Assembly (NCBI RefSeq): GCF_040183065.1
Contig: NC_091123.1
Span: 106,676,821-106,740,820 of the forward strand
Reading direction: 5' to 3'
Origin: Periplaneta americana
Taxonomy: Eukaryota > Arthropoda > Insecta > Blattodea > Blattidae
DNA: 64,000 nt
Part shown: one piece after another, positions 20,226-31,332 of the stretch
Numbering within the stretch: the first letter of the stretch is position 1
Layout: each line of letters opens with the position of its first letter
The notes under the pieces: generated by a model
Told to the model about the DNA's origin: nothing
Seen by the model: the letters and a program-made list of their open reading frames with translations, nothing else
Databases searched by the model: none
Translations under genes and position numbers: made by a program

Positions 20226-22201
20226 TAAATCGCAAAGAACGTCAGTAGGGGAAATTATCCCCACCCTCGCTGCTCGGTAGCTTGTTCGCCACACGGCATA
20301 CGTTCTCTGTCTGCCCCCGCCCCCGTGGCTCACTGCCCGCCAAAATGAAATGTGCATTCGATACTCACGTATTTAGCTTAACACATACCTACAACTGCCC
20401 GCCAAAATGAAATGTGCATTCCATACTCATGTAAGTTGGCTTAACATACACCTACAACTGCCTGCCAAAATGAAATTTGCATTCGACACTCAAGTATTTA
20501 GCATAAAACAACACTAACCTGTGAACGTAACACTGTAAAATACATCCAAAGACATGTGCAACGTCACACATTACATTTCTACAATATATTATGGTAGAAA
20601 GTGCCCAAATCGCCATAGTAGCTGACGGCGCCCTTTTTAAATCCCACTAACCTGTAAGCATTATGGTAGACCTCGTTGAACATAAGTAGACTCATTTTCC
20701 CTTCTTTGGCAAGTTGTCTTGGTAACCGAGTGGACTAAAGCATGAACAAATACCATGTGTGCATTCCATTGGCAAGTTCGGCAGATCGAATACTAGCGTC
20801 AGCAAAGTCATAAGAAGAAAAGAGAGAGATAGAGCTAGGAAGAGAGAGAAGAAGGGGGACAGGACTGTGAGTTCCGCTTTTGTTTGGTAGATGCCACTTT
20901 CACATTTTAAGTTTCACTTTTGTCCACTAGAGTGTCTGGTGAGCTAGTAGGGGAAAAGTGGATTCTCTTTACAGATTAATCGCAAAGAACAGAACTCCAG
21001 TAGGGGAAGTTATCCCCACTCTCGCCGCTCGGCAGCTCGTTCGCTGCATGATAGCTGGTCTCTGTCTGCCCCCCGCCCCAGTGGGTCATTGCCTGCAAAT
21101 GAAATGTGCATTCGACACTCACGTATTTGACGTAAAACAACACTCACCTGTGAACGTAATACTGTAAAATACATCCAAAGACATGTGCAATGTCACACAT
21201 AACATTTCTACAATACATTATGGTAGACCTCATTGAACATAAGTAGATTCATTTTTCCTTCTTTGGCAAGTCGTCTCGGTAACAGAGTGGTCTAAAGCGT
21301 GAACAAATACCATGTGTGCGTTCCATTGGTAAGTTCGACAGCTCGAATACTAGCGTCAGCAAAGTCGTAAGAAAAAGAGAGAGAGAGAAAGAAGAAGGTG
21401 GACAGGACTGAGTTCTATTTTTGTTTGGTAGATGCAAATGCTAGGGGAAAATCGCAAAGACCAAAACGTAGAAGCTCTGCCCACCACCCCTTCCACTTTT
21501 CCCCTACTAGCTCACTGGTGACATCTAGAAGACAAAAGTGGAACTGGAAAAGTGAAAGCGGCATCTACCAATCAAAAGTAGAACTTCGTCCTCTCTCTCT
21601 CTCTCCTTCCCTCCCCCTTTCTCCCCCTCTCCCCCTAGCCACCCATTCTCTCTCTTCCTTGCTCAATCTTTTTTTATTTTTATTATTATTATTACTTTGC
21701 TGTCGCTAGTATTCGAACTGTCGAATTTGCCAATGAAACAAAATGCACTCATGGTTTTAGGTAACGCTTTATACCACTCGGCTACCGAGACGACTTGCTG
21801 AAAAGAGAGAAAATGAATCTACTTATGTTCAATGGAGACTACCATAATGTATTATAGAAATGCTGTGTTAACAGGTGAGTGTTGTTTTATGCTAAGTAGG
21901 TGTGTGTGTTAAGCTAAATACGTGAGTGTCGAATGCGCATTTTATTTTAATGTGGTGGGTCCTGATAAAATGCACTTTCATTTTAATGTGGTGGGTCTTG
22001 ATAAAATGCACTTTCATTTTAATGTGGTGGGTCCCGATAAAAGGAAACGAAGTGGGCAGTTGCAGACAATGAGCCACTGGGGCATGGGGCAGACAGTAGA
22101 GAGAGAGAGAGAGAAAGAGCAGCTGCCATGTGGCGAGCAAGCTGCCGAGTGGTGAGAGTGGGGATAACTTCCCCTACTGGCATTCTGTTCTTTGCGATTT
22201 A
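20226..22201. mobile_element. 2-kb foldback element with class-II-tRNA-like modules
   Basis: Begins TAAATCGCAAAGAAC at 20226 and ends with GTTCTTTGCGATTTA at 22201. The unit starting with these bases (CAGTAGGGGAAGTTATCCCC, then GC-rich sequence, then AAATGAAATGTGCATTCGA) is present at 20226, again at 20976 in direct orientation, and inverted at the right end. Each unit also contains a module with A box GGTAACCGAGTGG and a B-box-like GTTCGAATAC (20710-20815 and 21269-21370 plus, 21685-21800 minus). No protein is encoded. It is a non-autonomous composite. Confidence 0.75.
20335..20520. repeat. Three tandem ~65-bp repeats
   Basis: CTGCCCGCCAAAATGAAATG, CTGCCCGCCAAAATGAAATG and CTGCCTGCCAAAATGAAATT recur at a period of about 65 bases, each followed by a GCATTCSAYACTCAYGTA-like block and CTTAACA. 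A shorter-period variant (AATGTGGTGGGTCCTGATAA) occurs three times at about 21945-22040 in the inverted part. Confidence 0.85.
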
Positions 22202-22637
22202 GCCAATGCACAGTGGGCCAGACTGAATAAAAAATGAACTTTTTTCACAATACTTTTGACAGCGTATACTCATAGTAGGGATCCTGGTGAGCACTAAATT
22301 CATTATGTATCATCGATAACATGTTTTAACAACTATGGCTACAGCCTTGAAAGAGAGCTATTGTAACCAGGCGATAGCGCATCAGTCAGTCCGTGGTCAT
22401 ATTCGTGAATAAAGAAATAACAATGGCTGGAGAATGTTAGAACAAAGGGTAGGTTTTATTAGGATTACATGTAATTTTGAATTGGTTTATGTAGAGTGTA
22501 AATATTTGTGATAACTCGGAGGGATGCAATTGAAGCTAATATATTTTATAAATGACAAAATTTATTACATGTGCCATCTATGCTTATCCTTATTTAACAA
22601 ATATATTGGTTATACAATATTTTGTTACATAATATAT

Positions 22638-22681
22638 CTATTTAAACGTTTTCGGCTCTATGGAGCCATCATCAGAAACAA
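22638..22681 (-). ncRNA. Hammerhead-ribozyme-like motif, PLE left arm
   Basis: Minus strand: helix I strand TTGTTT, core CTGATGA, one extra T, stem II GGCTC-CATA-GAGCC, GAA, self-complementary AACGTT, T, then AAATAG. AAATAG pairs with TTGTTT over six positions, two of them G-U. All parts needed for a dimeric hammerhead are present in this copy. Confidence 0.6.
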
Positions 22682-23435
22682 ATAAGCCCATATGTATGGT
22701 GTGAGTACACTATATGTTGCCGTACAAGTAAACTCAATTAATATTAAAAATTAAAATGACATGTTTCTATGTAAAATCAATAATTGTATGGCAGAAATTA
22801 CAATATAAATACAAGGTGGCTCTATGGGCCGTAATAAAGTATTACAATTGCTGATGATAAAATTAACTAAATACTTTAAAATTGTTGTTAAGGTCAGAAT
22901 TAATAGTCGTCCAGTTTGATGGTTATGTAGCTTTCCATATTTGGTAGGAGCTGGTAAACTATGTCACAGCTGATGGTGGAAGGGGGGGAGAATAGTGGTA
23001 GGTTGGAAACCCATCACGTGTACTGTGTGCGTTCAGATTGAATAACGGATTATATAAATTTGGAATGTGCTCATTTAAGAGAGGAATACCTAATTTTAAT
23101 GCCCGGGCTATATGAAAATCTTCTGCTGCAGTGATATGCGCGCAATTATTTAAAGGGAGAATTACACGTAATGTTTAATTGATATTGGTTAATTCGTGGC
23201 CATTCTCAATAAGGTGGATCGTGAATTTAGATTTTCTCCTGTTGTATTTGAAATCTGCGACATGTTCATTGAATCTGGTTTTAAAATTCCTACGAGTTTG
23301 TCCTTTGTATTTGTGAGGGCAATTTTTGCACTGTAGCATATATATCCCCCTGTTCTGATGCTTGTCGATTACGTTAATTTTATTGGGTAAAATATTATTG
23401 AGTTTATTACGTGTTCGGAACGCTAGTTCAATGCC

Positions 23436-23861
23436 ATGTTTTTTAAAAAGGTTATTAAGTTGGTTGGAAACTTTACCAAAAAAATTTCAGCTAATAAGCC
23501 AGAAACTGGATCGCCCATCGCTAGGCCTTTGCAAAATTTGGAGAACAATAATGTCCCTGCCCTTTCAAGTAAGTTTAATATTATAGCTTATGTTAGATAT
23601 GTAGACGATACGTTACTCGTATACGAGAACGATACAAATATTAGCGACAGCATTACCAACGCTTTCAATCACCTACACTCAAACATAAGCTTCACTTCCG
23701 AACAAGCCATAAATCGATCTATAAACTTTTTAGATTTGCACATATTTGTAATGAATTCCAAGATAAATTTTGACATTTTTAGAAAACCTACCTCCACAAA
23801 TCATACCATAAATAAAGAATCTAATCACCCCGAGACACACAAACTCAGCAAATTCAGATAA
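23436..23861 (+). pseudogene. Penelope-type reverse transcriptase fragment
   Basis: The frame contains GSPIARPLQNLENN-like sequence, the catalytic palm motif RYVDDTLLVY, and then NFLDLHIFVMNSKINFDIFR and KPTSTNHTINKESNHPETHK, all typical of Penelope-like RT thumb regions. The N-terminal finger and first palm Asp are absent, because the inverted left arm joins at about 23460. The ORF's first codons belong to that arm. A shifted continuation follows at 23885-24103. Confidence 0.85.
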
Positions 23862-23884
23862 GTTACCTCATTGATAGACTATTA

Positions 23885-24103
23885 ATGGTGCCTTTAAGTA
23901 AAAAACGATTCGACAAAGAGCTCACTTATATTACAGAATTAGCAAGATCCAATGGCTTTAATAAACAAGAAATAAATAAGCTGTTTCAAAAATGGAAAAA
24001 CAAGTTGCTACAAAACCAACACACTACATTTTCAGCCATTGAACCAACTACACCTAAAAAACGAGTTCCTATGACATACTTTGTTAGTTTCCAACCAACT
24101 TAA
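23885..24103 (+). pseudogene. PLE linker between RT and endonuclease
   Basis: 72 codons, starting MVPLSKKRFDKELTYITELA and containing NKQEINKLFQKWKNK, continue the PLE polyprotein after a frame break from the RT piece. They lead into the endonuclease frame that overlaps at 24081. Confidence 0.7.
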
Positions 24104-24383
24104 TAACCTTTTTAAAAAACATGGCATTGAACTAGTGTTCCGAACAAGTAATAAACTCAATAATATTTTACCCAATAAAATTAACGTAATCGACAAGCAT
24201 CAGAACAGGGGGATATATATGCTACAGTGCAAAAATTGCCCTCACAAATACATAGGACAAACTCGTAGGAATTTTAAAACCAGATTCAATGAACATGTCG
24301 CAGATTTCAAATACAACAGGAGAAAATCTAAATTCACGACCCACCTTATTGAGACTGGCCACGAATTAACCAATATCAATTAA
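24081..24383 (+). pseudogene. Penelope GIY-YIG endonuclease domain
   Basis: 100 codons with NKINVIDKHQNRGIYMLQC, CKNCPHKYIGQTRRNFKTRF and NEHVADFKYNRR. GIY and YIG motifs, the catalytic Arg of TRRNFKTRF and the NEH motif are all present, as is the CxxC pair of PLE endonucleases. The domain is open to its own stop but is separated from the RT by a frameshift. Confidence 0.88.
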
Positions 24384-24604
24384 ACATTACGTGTAATTCT
24401 CCCTTTAAATAATTGCACGCATATCACTGCAGCAGAAGATTTTCATATAGCCCGGGCATTAAAATTAGGTATTCCTCTCTTAAATGAGCACATTCCAAAT
24501 TTATATAATCCGTTATTCAATCTGAACGCACACAGTACACGTGATGGGTTTTCAACCTACCACTATTCTCCCCCCCTTCCACCATCAGCTGTGACATAGT
24601 TTAC

Positions 24605-24985
24605 GTAATTTTTTGTACACGGAGCGCACCGACCAGTTGCTTTCTGCCTCCAGTGAACTCAAGAACACATCCTCATTCATCATAGTAAGTTACAGTTCAC
24701 ACAGTTTTAATCTAAGACACAGTCATTTACGTTTTCTCTTATTAATTTTGTATAAATTTGCCCTCTTAATAATTAATAGTTCAAACTTTTAACTAATAAA
24801 CAACTGTTCCGTGCGCTTACGTATATATAAAATCTCTACACGAGATGTTCTGTAATAGATTCATGTGATTTATTAAGATCTTGGCATTAATAGCATTGAG
24901 GTATGTATATACTTTGTTCTGGTAACGAGCATCATTGAAAAATTTTTGAGTATAGGTATTACATTTGATACTTTCTTCCCCACAG
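24605..24985. mobile_element. Insertion within the PLE right arm
   Basis: The left arm reads straight through CTATGTCACAGCTG to GGTAGGAGCTGG, while the right arm has about 380 extra bases here, beginning CGTAATTTTTTGTACACGG. The identity of the insert is not recognised. Confidence 0.6.
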
Positions 24986-25263
24986 CTGTTGCCCCAGCTC
25001 CTACCAAATATGGAAAGCTACATAACCATCAAACTGGACGACTATTAATTCTGATCTTAACAATTTTAAAGTATTTAGTTAATTTTATCATCAGCAATTG
25101 TAATACTTTATTACAGCCCATAGAGCCACCTTGTATTTATATTGTAATTTCTGCCATACAATTATTGATTTTACATAGAAACATGTCATTTTAATTTTTA
25201 ATATTAATTGAGTTTACTTGTACGGCAACATATAGTGTACTTACACCATACATATGGGCTTAC

Positions 25264-25307
25264 TTGTTTCTGATGATGGCTCCATAGAGCCGAAAACATT
25301 TAAATAG
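25264..25307 (+). ncRNA. Hammerhead-ribozyme-like motif, PLE right arm
   Basis: The same fold as 22638-22681, but the helix III string reads AACATT instead of AACGTT, which breaks its self-complementarity. This copy is probably weaker or dead. Confidence 0.55.
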
Positions 25308-25856
25308 ATATATTATGTAACAAAATATTGTATAACCAATATATTTGTTAAATAAGGATAAGCATAGACGGCACATGTAATAAATTTTAATTGCCATTTA
25401 TAGTAATTAGCTTATCGGCCCCATCATGCCTCTTAAATTTAATATATTTTAGTTTTCAATATTTAAAGAGGGTTATAAAGTGCGTGTCACTCGATGTTAC
25501 GAAAACTTTTGTGTCGATGGTTTAAACAGACCCTATAGATTGCAGAAAAGTCATATTCAGCTGCAGCTACTTGCACTTTTCTGTTTAATGTGCGAAAATT
25601 CAGATACCTACGTACAGTATTATTAATTACTATTCCAGATGACCGCTGTTTTTTACAATGAAATCATGGAAGCTCTGCTACAAAATAATAATGAGAAGAC
25701 AGCTGTTCATGAGTTTGTTATTTCATAATTAGGATTACGTGAAAATTGTCTACAAGATTTTTCTTCATAACTAAAGAAAAAAAAGTTCATTCTGCAGTAA
25801 TTTGAATAAAAGATAGCAGAATTGCTACAGAATGAAAAATAAATAGGAAGAAAAAT

Positions 25857-27119
25857 ATGGCAGTTCATTGGATCAAGAATTTAAGCTGCTCCCATGTAAT
25901 AAATTTCATGTTGAACATGTGGCTGGATGTTCATAGTTGTATAGTCATTCTGGTCATCCAAGAAAATTGTTCTCTGAATCTTCTAAGACCAAGAGAAGGA
26001 AAACTGAACATCTCAGAGAAGCTGCTGATCCTGCTGCGCTTGCGCTTGCTACTCAGATAAGTCTGAAGGCTTCTGGTAAACAGGAGCAGCTAAACTAATG
26101 GAAAATGCTGTAAGTACACCAACCTGTGCGGCAAAAATTCCAACTGCATATGAGCATAGTGGTTCCTGCAAAAATGTTGCAAAATATAGTGGTGATGACA
26201 TTTTAGCTCTCATAATGGATATGAAATTATCTAAGTACCAGTACACTTTATTGAGACTACAAGCAAAATGTAGAAATGTAGATTTATATCCAGCGTACAA
26301 TGAAGTTTGAGAAGCAAGCTCCATTGCTATCCATGTGATATTACTGTGACAGAAATAAGTGCAGAAGTGAACTTACAGAGTCTGTTAGATCATACAGCCA
26401 GACGAATTTATGAAAAGGAGAAAGGAAGAAATTCAGAGTCAGTTTCCAAATGAGATGGGACTTCTTGTGGACAAACCTAAACCAGGAGAGAATGGAACCT
26501 CAAACAACGGGAATACTCCTAGAAGACTCTTCTCAAATCCCGAATTAACATATCCATAACCGGAATAGATAGAGACTTAATTATACGTTTTGCAGTTGTT
26601 CTTCGAGTAATTTCTAGTGGAAGAGACATTAAAATTGATTCTTTCAATCAATATGCGCTAGAAAATGCAAAATTGTTCATTCAGAAGTATCCCTAGTTTA
26701 ACCTCCCAGCTAGCGTGCACAAAATTCTCATCCAAGGGTCTCAGATTATTAACTCAGCTCTGCTTCCAATTGCACAGTTATCTGAGGAGACTCAGGAGGC
26801 TCATAATAAAGATATTCAAATAATATATCGAGAGCCCCACACAAGGAAAAGTTCTCGTAAAAATACAATGACAGATTTAGTCAACAACCTCCTCATATCT
26901 TCCGATCCTCTCATTTCACATATCAGAAAGTCACATAAAAAACACAAAACTGCCTTGTGGAAGGAAGGATTACAGCTAATGAAAGACTCTAGTGAGGAAG
27001 AAGAAGAAAGTGCTATTCATGAAGAAAATGTTGGTAATGAAAATGTAATGATGAGGAATCAGATATTGAATAAAAAATTATTATGTTGTGAAAGTGCTTT
27101 TAACTTAAAGAAAAAGTGA
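25857..27119 (+). pseudogene. Protein relic of the 22209-27214 transposon
   Basis: Pieces of a transposon protein appear in shifting frames. 26101-26310 reads KYSGDDILALIMDMKLSKYQ. The region just before 26715 contains SLVQPPS/TSQLACTKFSSK-like shifted codons. 26715-27119 is an open 134-codon piece beginning MHKILIQGSQIINSALLPIA and continuing QLSEETQEAHNKDIQ, SRKNTMTDLVNNLLISSDPL and an acidic tail. This C-terminal pattern is familiar to me from an uncharacterised repeat protein of many arthropods, but I cannot name its transposase superfamily. Earlier parts contain stops. Confidence 0.6.
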
Positions 27120-27219
27120 AAACTATTGAATAACTATTAATTTTATGCATCCAAGAAAACAATAGAGACATAAAATAATTTTGTCCCATTTTGAGTCGAT
27201 TCTGGCCCACTGTGCAATG

Positions 27220-28062
27220 CTAGAAATGATGACCTACATGCAAGCATGATTCACGTCTCTACAGCACGTTCCCAGATGCTTTCTGTAGGTAATTTTGAGT
27301 TATGTTCCTTATTTCTTGTCACATGATTTCCTTTATCCTAGCCACTTCATCTGGTAGCAAAAGCTGATGCACTACATGAGATTTGTACGAACTTCAATTT
27401 AGTGGTGTGTTGAATTGAGATTTTAGACACCTCTACCAGCTGAGCTAAGCGGCTATAAGATTTTTGAGGGCTTTGTTTTAAGCAAAAACCTATTTCGCAT
27501 AATTTTTCCTCGTTTGAGACCAGTTTATCCACTTGAGACTTCTTATTTTGAACCCGAGCCTATCTCGTTGAATTTTTTACGAGTTTGTTGTATATTGCTA
27601 TCTTCTCTGAGACAAAAATAAATCTGGAGAATGACGATGGAATTTTTGGAGACAATTTCTCTGCGAAGAATTCACGTTAAAGTATTGCAAATAAAAATGA
27701 GTTGCTCCACAGCCGAGGAGTAGAAACGAGGGTAAACAGAGCCATAAACCTGACAGCGTATAGGGACTTACAACTGGTTTCCTTGAACTGCTGAGGGATT
27801 TCGTTTTGTCCACTCTATAGATTCAGTTCTTTTCCATAGTTATGGGGAATATTCCTCCTACCCATATTTATTCTTTATCTTATAGATGACATTGGCCTTG
27901 TGTCTTGTTTATCGCGTGATTTTTAATGTGTAATGTTGGTTCATAATCAGATCAGACTTATGTGTCAAATAGATAATCCATTCATATTAAATACACGGTT
28001 TATTAAAACTTGTTGATAAAGGCATATAATGGCTACGTATAATTTCTGGCAATTATTTTCTA
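27220..28062. other. No gene seen; one tRNA A-box-like site
   Basis: On the minus strand about 27455-27425 reads TTAGCTCAGCTGGTAGAGG, a strong tRNA A-box/D-arm match, but no proper B box or cloverleaf follows. It is probably an old SINE head. Nothing else was recognised. Confidence 0.45.
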
Positions 28063-28675
28063 CTGTGCCAAATTGAACGTTGGTCAGTATGGCGGACATC
28101 ACTGAGGATCAGTGACAGGTTAGGTTTGATTTAAGTTTTTGGTAATATGCCTACCAAAAAAAAGTATAATATCCGTGCGTTTTTTTTTAAAGCTCTTCAG
28201 TAAAGCGCTTCATGTCTTTGCTGCAGCAAAATGAGGGTCCAAAAAAAGACGCAATTAGGTCGGCTGACTGCAAAATGGTGGAAATTAATATTGGCTTCTA
28301 TTACTGCAGTAATAAATTTAACCCTAAAAGAACCGAACATGTTAAATAGTTTCGACTTCCATGCTAATGACATGGAATTATTATTACTAGACGATTTTAA
28401 CAATAATGAACGTTGCAAAAGACCAAAACAAGCATTCCGCCATGATGGATCGTGCAGCAAACTTGTAAAGTGAAGTTTTGATTTGCTGCATGGTTGCTAC
28501 AGCGCTGCTGCAGCGACGGTGAAGCAAATGTAATAAAAGAACAGTCTTGCTGCAGCGCTTTACATCTTGCTTTAAAGTAACGCACGGTATGCAAAGAGAA
28601 ACAAAAACCTAAACAAACCAAACTTAACCTGTCACTGATCCTCGATGGTGTCTGCCAACATTCAATTTGACACAG
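28063..28675. mobile_element. 0.6-kb inverted-repeat (foldback) element
   Basis: The left end CTGTGCCAAATTGAACGTTGG is mirrored by a right end whose reverse complement starts CTGTGTCAAATTGAATGTTGG. Both ends continue with GAGGATCAGTGACAGGTTA, giving arms of at least 60 bases. Inner inverted blocks (GCTTTACATC, CTGCAGCAAA) add to the fold. The outer and inner sequences match the 86-base hairpin at 20102-20187. Confidence 0.75.
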
Positions 28676-30625
28676 AAGCAAATAATTACTTAATTTCTTT
28701 TCAGTAGGTAATGTTTTTATTCTATTTTAATTTGGCCTAGTGCATATGATGGACTTTTAGTATTCTGATTTATTTACTACCATCTGTTACATGCTATAAT
28801 TGACAGAAGTCACAACTTCGCTCCCTCTATTTCCCTCGTCTTTTCTGTTATAACTACTATGGATTAATGCTTTGAGTACATTAGTAAAATACACAATATT
28901 TCTGACATAGTTTGAAGAGCACAATACTTACACGTGTTACAGAAGTCTCATATATAACAAATGACTCATAACCCTAGTCAGTTGCAGGATATCCTCTGTT
29001 CATTTTAAATGTTGGTAGATCGTTTATATTTAGATTAGATTAAAATAGGAGTGGGAACTAAGCTCTCACGTACTTTTTTTTGGTGCTCTTTGTTTCATTG
29101 CCTTCCACATCTTCACTCCATTACATTATGGAAGTTATCAGAATCTTTGTAACAATGCTAGGTTCTAATTTACATGTTACCGATTCTGGCATCACGGAGT
29201 ACAATAGTTTCAAATATTGTACCTACTTCCATTTCAGACAGGAAACTTGATTCAGAAATTACCATCTCTCTTTTTTCTCAATCTTTATGGGCATATAAGA
29301 TACTTACAGTAAATGCAAAATATCTCTGTGCCTGGTCTATGTCACAGAAAAAGGAGGTCGAGATACATAGGAACAAATTACTCTGTAATGTGGATTATTA
29401 TGCATGTATGTTAAAACTGAAAACCAGAAAACATTGACTACTCACTGCTGTATTGCTTCCCTATCTCAGTGAGATTAATTTAGTTTGGCAGAGACAGCGG
29501 ATGTTTTTAATTTCAGAAGTTTGAAGGATTTGTTTTCATACATATAATGTCGCCACACCTGTCCCTCCCTCCTGCAAATCCTCTTTGAGGAATCAAAATT
29601 GTTCTTCGGATTCAGAGATATTCTGTGGCCATTGTAAATGTAAAATCTTTTGTCCTTGATAGAATTTTAACCCTCGAAGCTCTGATATAGTGACAAGCAT
29701 ATTACACTAATTGCAAGCAAAGAAGTGACTTCTGACTGTTCTGTAATGTATATTTTTGAACTCTTCTACTTGCATGTTTGGCCCAACCAGTAGATACTGA
29801 ATTCGTCATTTGCCTTTGTCACGGCAAGACAAGTGAAGACGGCCTTGCCACATAGATCCTTAACTCAGTAATATAAACACTTCCATTCATGCCTAACAAT
29901 AATGAACAAAACATCTCTGCCTTTCTGTGTGCTCCTGGTGGACGGAGGGAAAAACTGCTAGTTGGATGCCAGACTCTGGCCATATGCATTCCTCGTGCTT
30001 TACTAGAGACGTGAGAAGCTGTTTCTTTGCTTACAGCAAGCAGTAACCACGACCATAAACAAATGACATTTTATTTATAAGGGTATTTCGACATTTAAAG
30101 TCATGGTGTAAAACTGTTTTTTGTTGTAATATTATATCAATATCTTAAGTAGATTCTATATTCAAACTATTTAATTTGTTAGTATTTAAGCACAATGTTA
30201 TAGAGATATGTAGAACAAACCTTTCCACCAAAGGCAATCATACAAATTTTCTATGTGTATGTTTTGTAACGAAGAAAGGGAAAATAATTGACAAATGCCA
30301 GGTGTTCAATTATAATACTGAATTGAACATCATTAATAATTGTCAAACATTAGTTACATTATCGAAAATGTAGTGCTCAAAGAAATTGTTGCTTATTATT
30401 TATTTATTTATTTATTTATTTTTTTTTTGCAAACTTACGAAGAATGTGCAAATTTATTTTTGTGTTAAAAATGATAATGCATATTTCTTCATTAGTTTAC
30501 AGTGAACTAATATACTGTACAATAATTTTTTGAGCAAACTGGTATTTTATAAGTTTGCAATAAAACAATATGGAACAATTTCTTTGAGCACTGTAATAGA
30601 TTGTGTGTTAATCTTATACTTGCAG
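28676..30625. other. No gene seen
   Basis: AT-rich end of eEF1G intron 2. A (TTTA)n run lies at about 30396-30420. Short ORFs here show no motif. Confidence 0.6.
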
Positions 30626-30689
30626 GTTCCAGCATTTGAAACAGCAGATGGCCAATACCTAACCGAAAGCAATGCTATTGCATATTATG
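30626..30689 (+). CDS. eEF1G: Elongation factor 1-gamma, exon 3
   Basis: 64 bases encoding VPAFETADGQYLTESNAIAY-Y plus one base. This is the end of the GST N-terminal subdomain, with the conserved VPAFE and ESNAIAYY stretches that line the glutathione-site region. Acceptor ttgcag lies before 30626 and donor gtaaga after 30689. The split codon G/TG (Val) is completed by exon 4. Confidence 0.95.
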
Positions 30690-31272
30690 GTAAGATTTAT
30701 TAATGTTTAATTTCTAATAATTCAGTTTAACTTGTTAATTCTTCTTTGCTGTCATTACTTTGGTATGTTTCTTACTTTATAGTGAAGGTCTTGTCCGAAT
30801 TCAAGTCACTAGAACTTACAATTGAATTCTATTCAAGATAAATTGGAATGTTTAGATTCGCTGAATTTTTTTCAGATCTTTAATGTGATGCTTTTCCTTA
30901 TCTTGAGAATACAGCAGCCAGCTAATTCATGCCATGTTGACTGTTACAGTCCATAAATGTTTCATCTGAATGACAAGCAACTTTAAAGTAATTTACAATT
31001 CATGTTGATGTTCCAATAAGTCAATTGCTATATATACTTTTGTCAATAATTTGAGGTACTCAATCTTAATGGCTTAACAAGAAAATACACAGAACAAGTT
31101 ACATTATAACTGTTTTAAATATATTTACGTAACATAAGTACTTCAAACTTCAAAAACACTATGTGTACATAATAAGAATTTCTTTTTCCAAACATGTTTT
31201 ATTCTAGGGAGAATGATGTAACTACTCTTCGTATTGTTTTATAAGTTTATATTATACTCGTTTTGGCCTGTG

Positions 31273-31274
<2 letters not shown>
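30690..31274. other. No gene seen (eEF1G intron 3 start)
   Basis: AT-rich intronic sequence without recognised motif. Confidence 0.6.

Positions 31275-31331
<57 letters not shown>
31275..31331. repeat. (ATT)n microsatellite
   Basis: A pure ATT/TTA run directly abutting the 5' end of LINE copy 3. Confidence 0.95.

Positions 31332-31332
<1 letters not shown>

Larger units (their letters stand above)
22557..25390 (+). mobile_element. Penelope-like element with ~1-kb inverted arms
   Basis: The left arm (22557 to about 23460) is the reverse complement of the right arm (about 24100-25390). Both include the GIY-YIG coding region, 3' UTR and terminal sequence TAACAAATATATTGGTTATA. The central segment carries the RT. 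The right arm is interrupted by about 380 bases of other sequence (24605-24985), because the left arm is continuous across that point. A truncated inverted copy next to a sense copy is a known PLE arrangement. Confidence 0.85.
22209..27214 (+). mobile_element. TIR transposon split by a Penelope-like element
   Basis: CACAGTGGGCCAGA at 22209 is matched by TCTGGCCCACTGTG ending at 27214, and CAATG flanks both sides (22204-22208 and 27215-27219), suggesting a 5-bp target duplication. The original element would have been about 2.2 kb before the PLE inserted. A related left end, CACAGTGGGTCAGAAT, lies at 35947. Superfamily not assigned. Confidence 0.75.
19318..30625 (+). other. eEF1G: eEF1G intron 2 (11.3 kb), TE-filled
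   Basis: Contains a small hairpin MITE, a 2-kb foldback element, a TIR transposon hosting a Penelope-like element, and a 0.6-kb inverted-repeat element. No exon was seen inside. The stretches 19318-20101 and 28676-30625 show nothing recognisable beyond AT-rich sequence. Confidence 0.9.
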
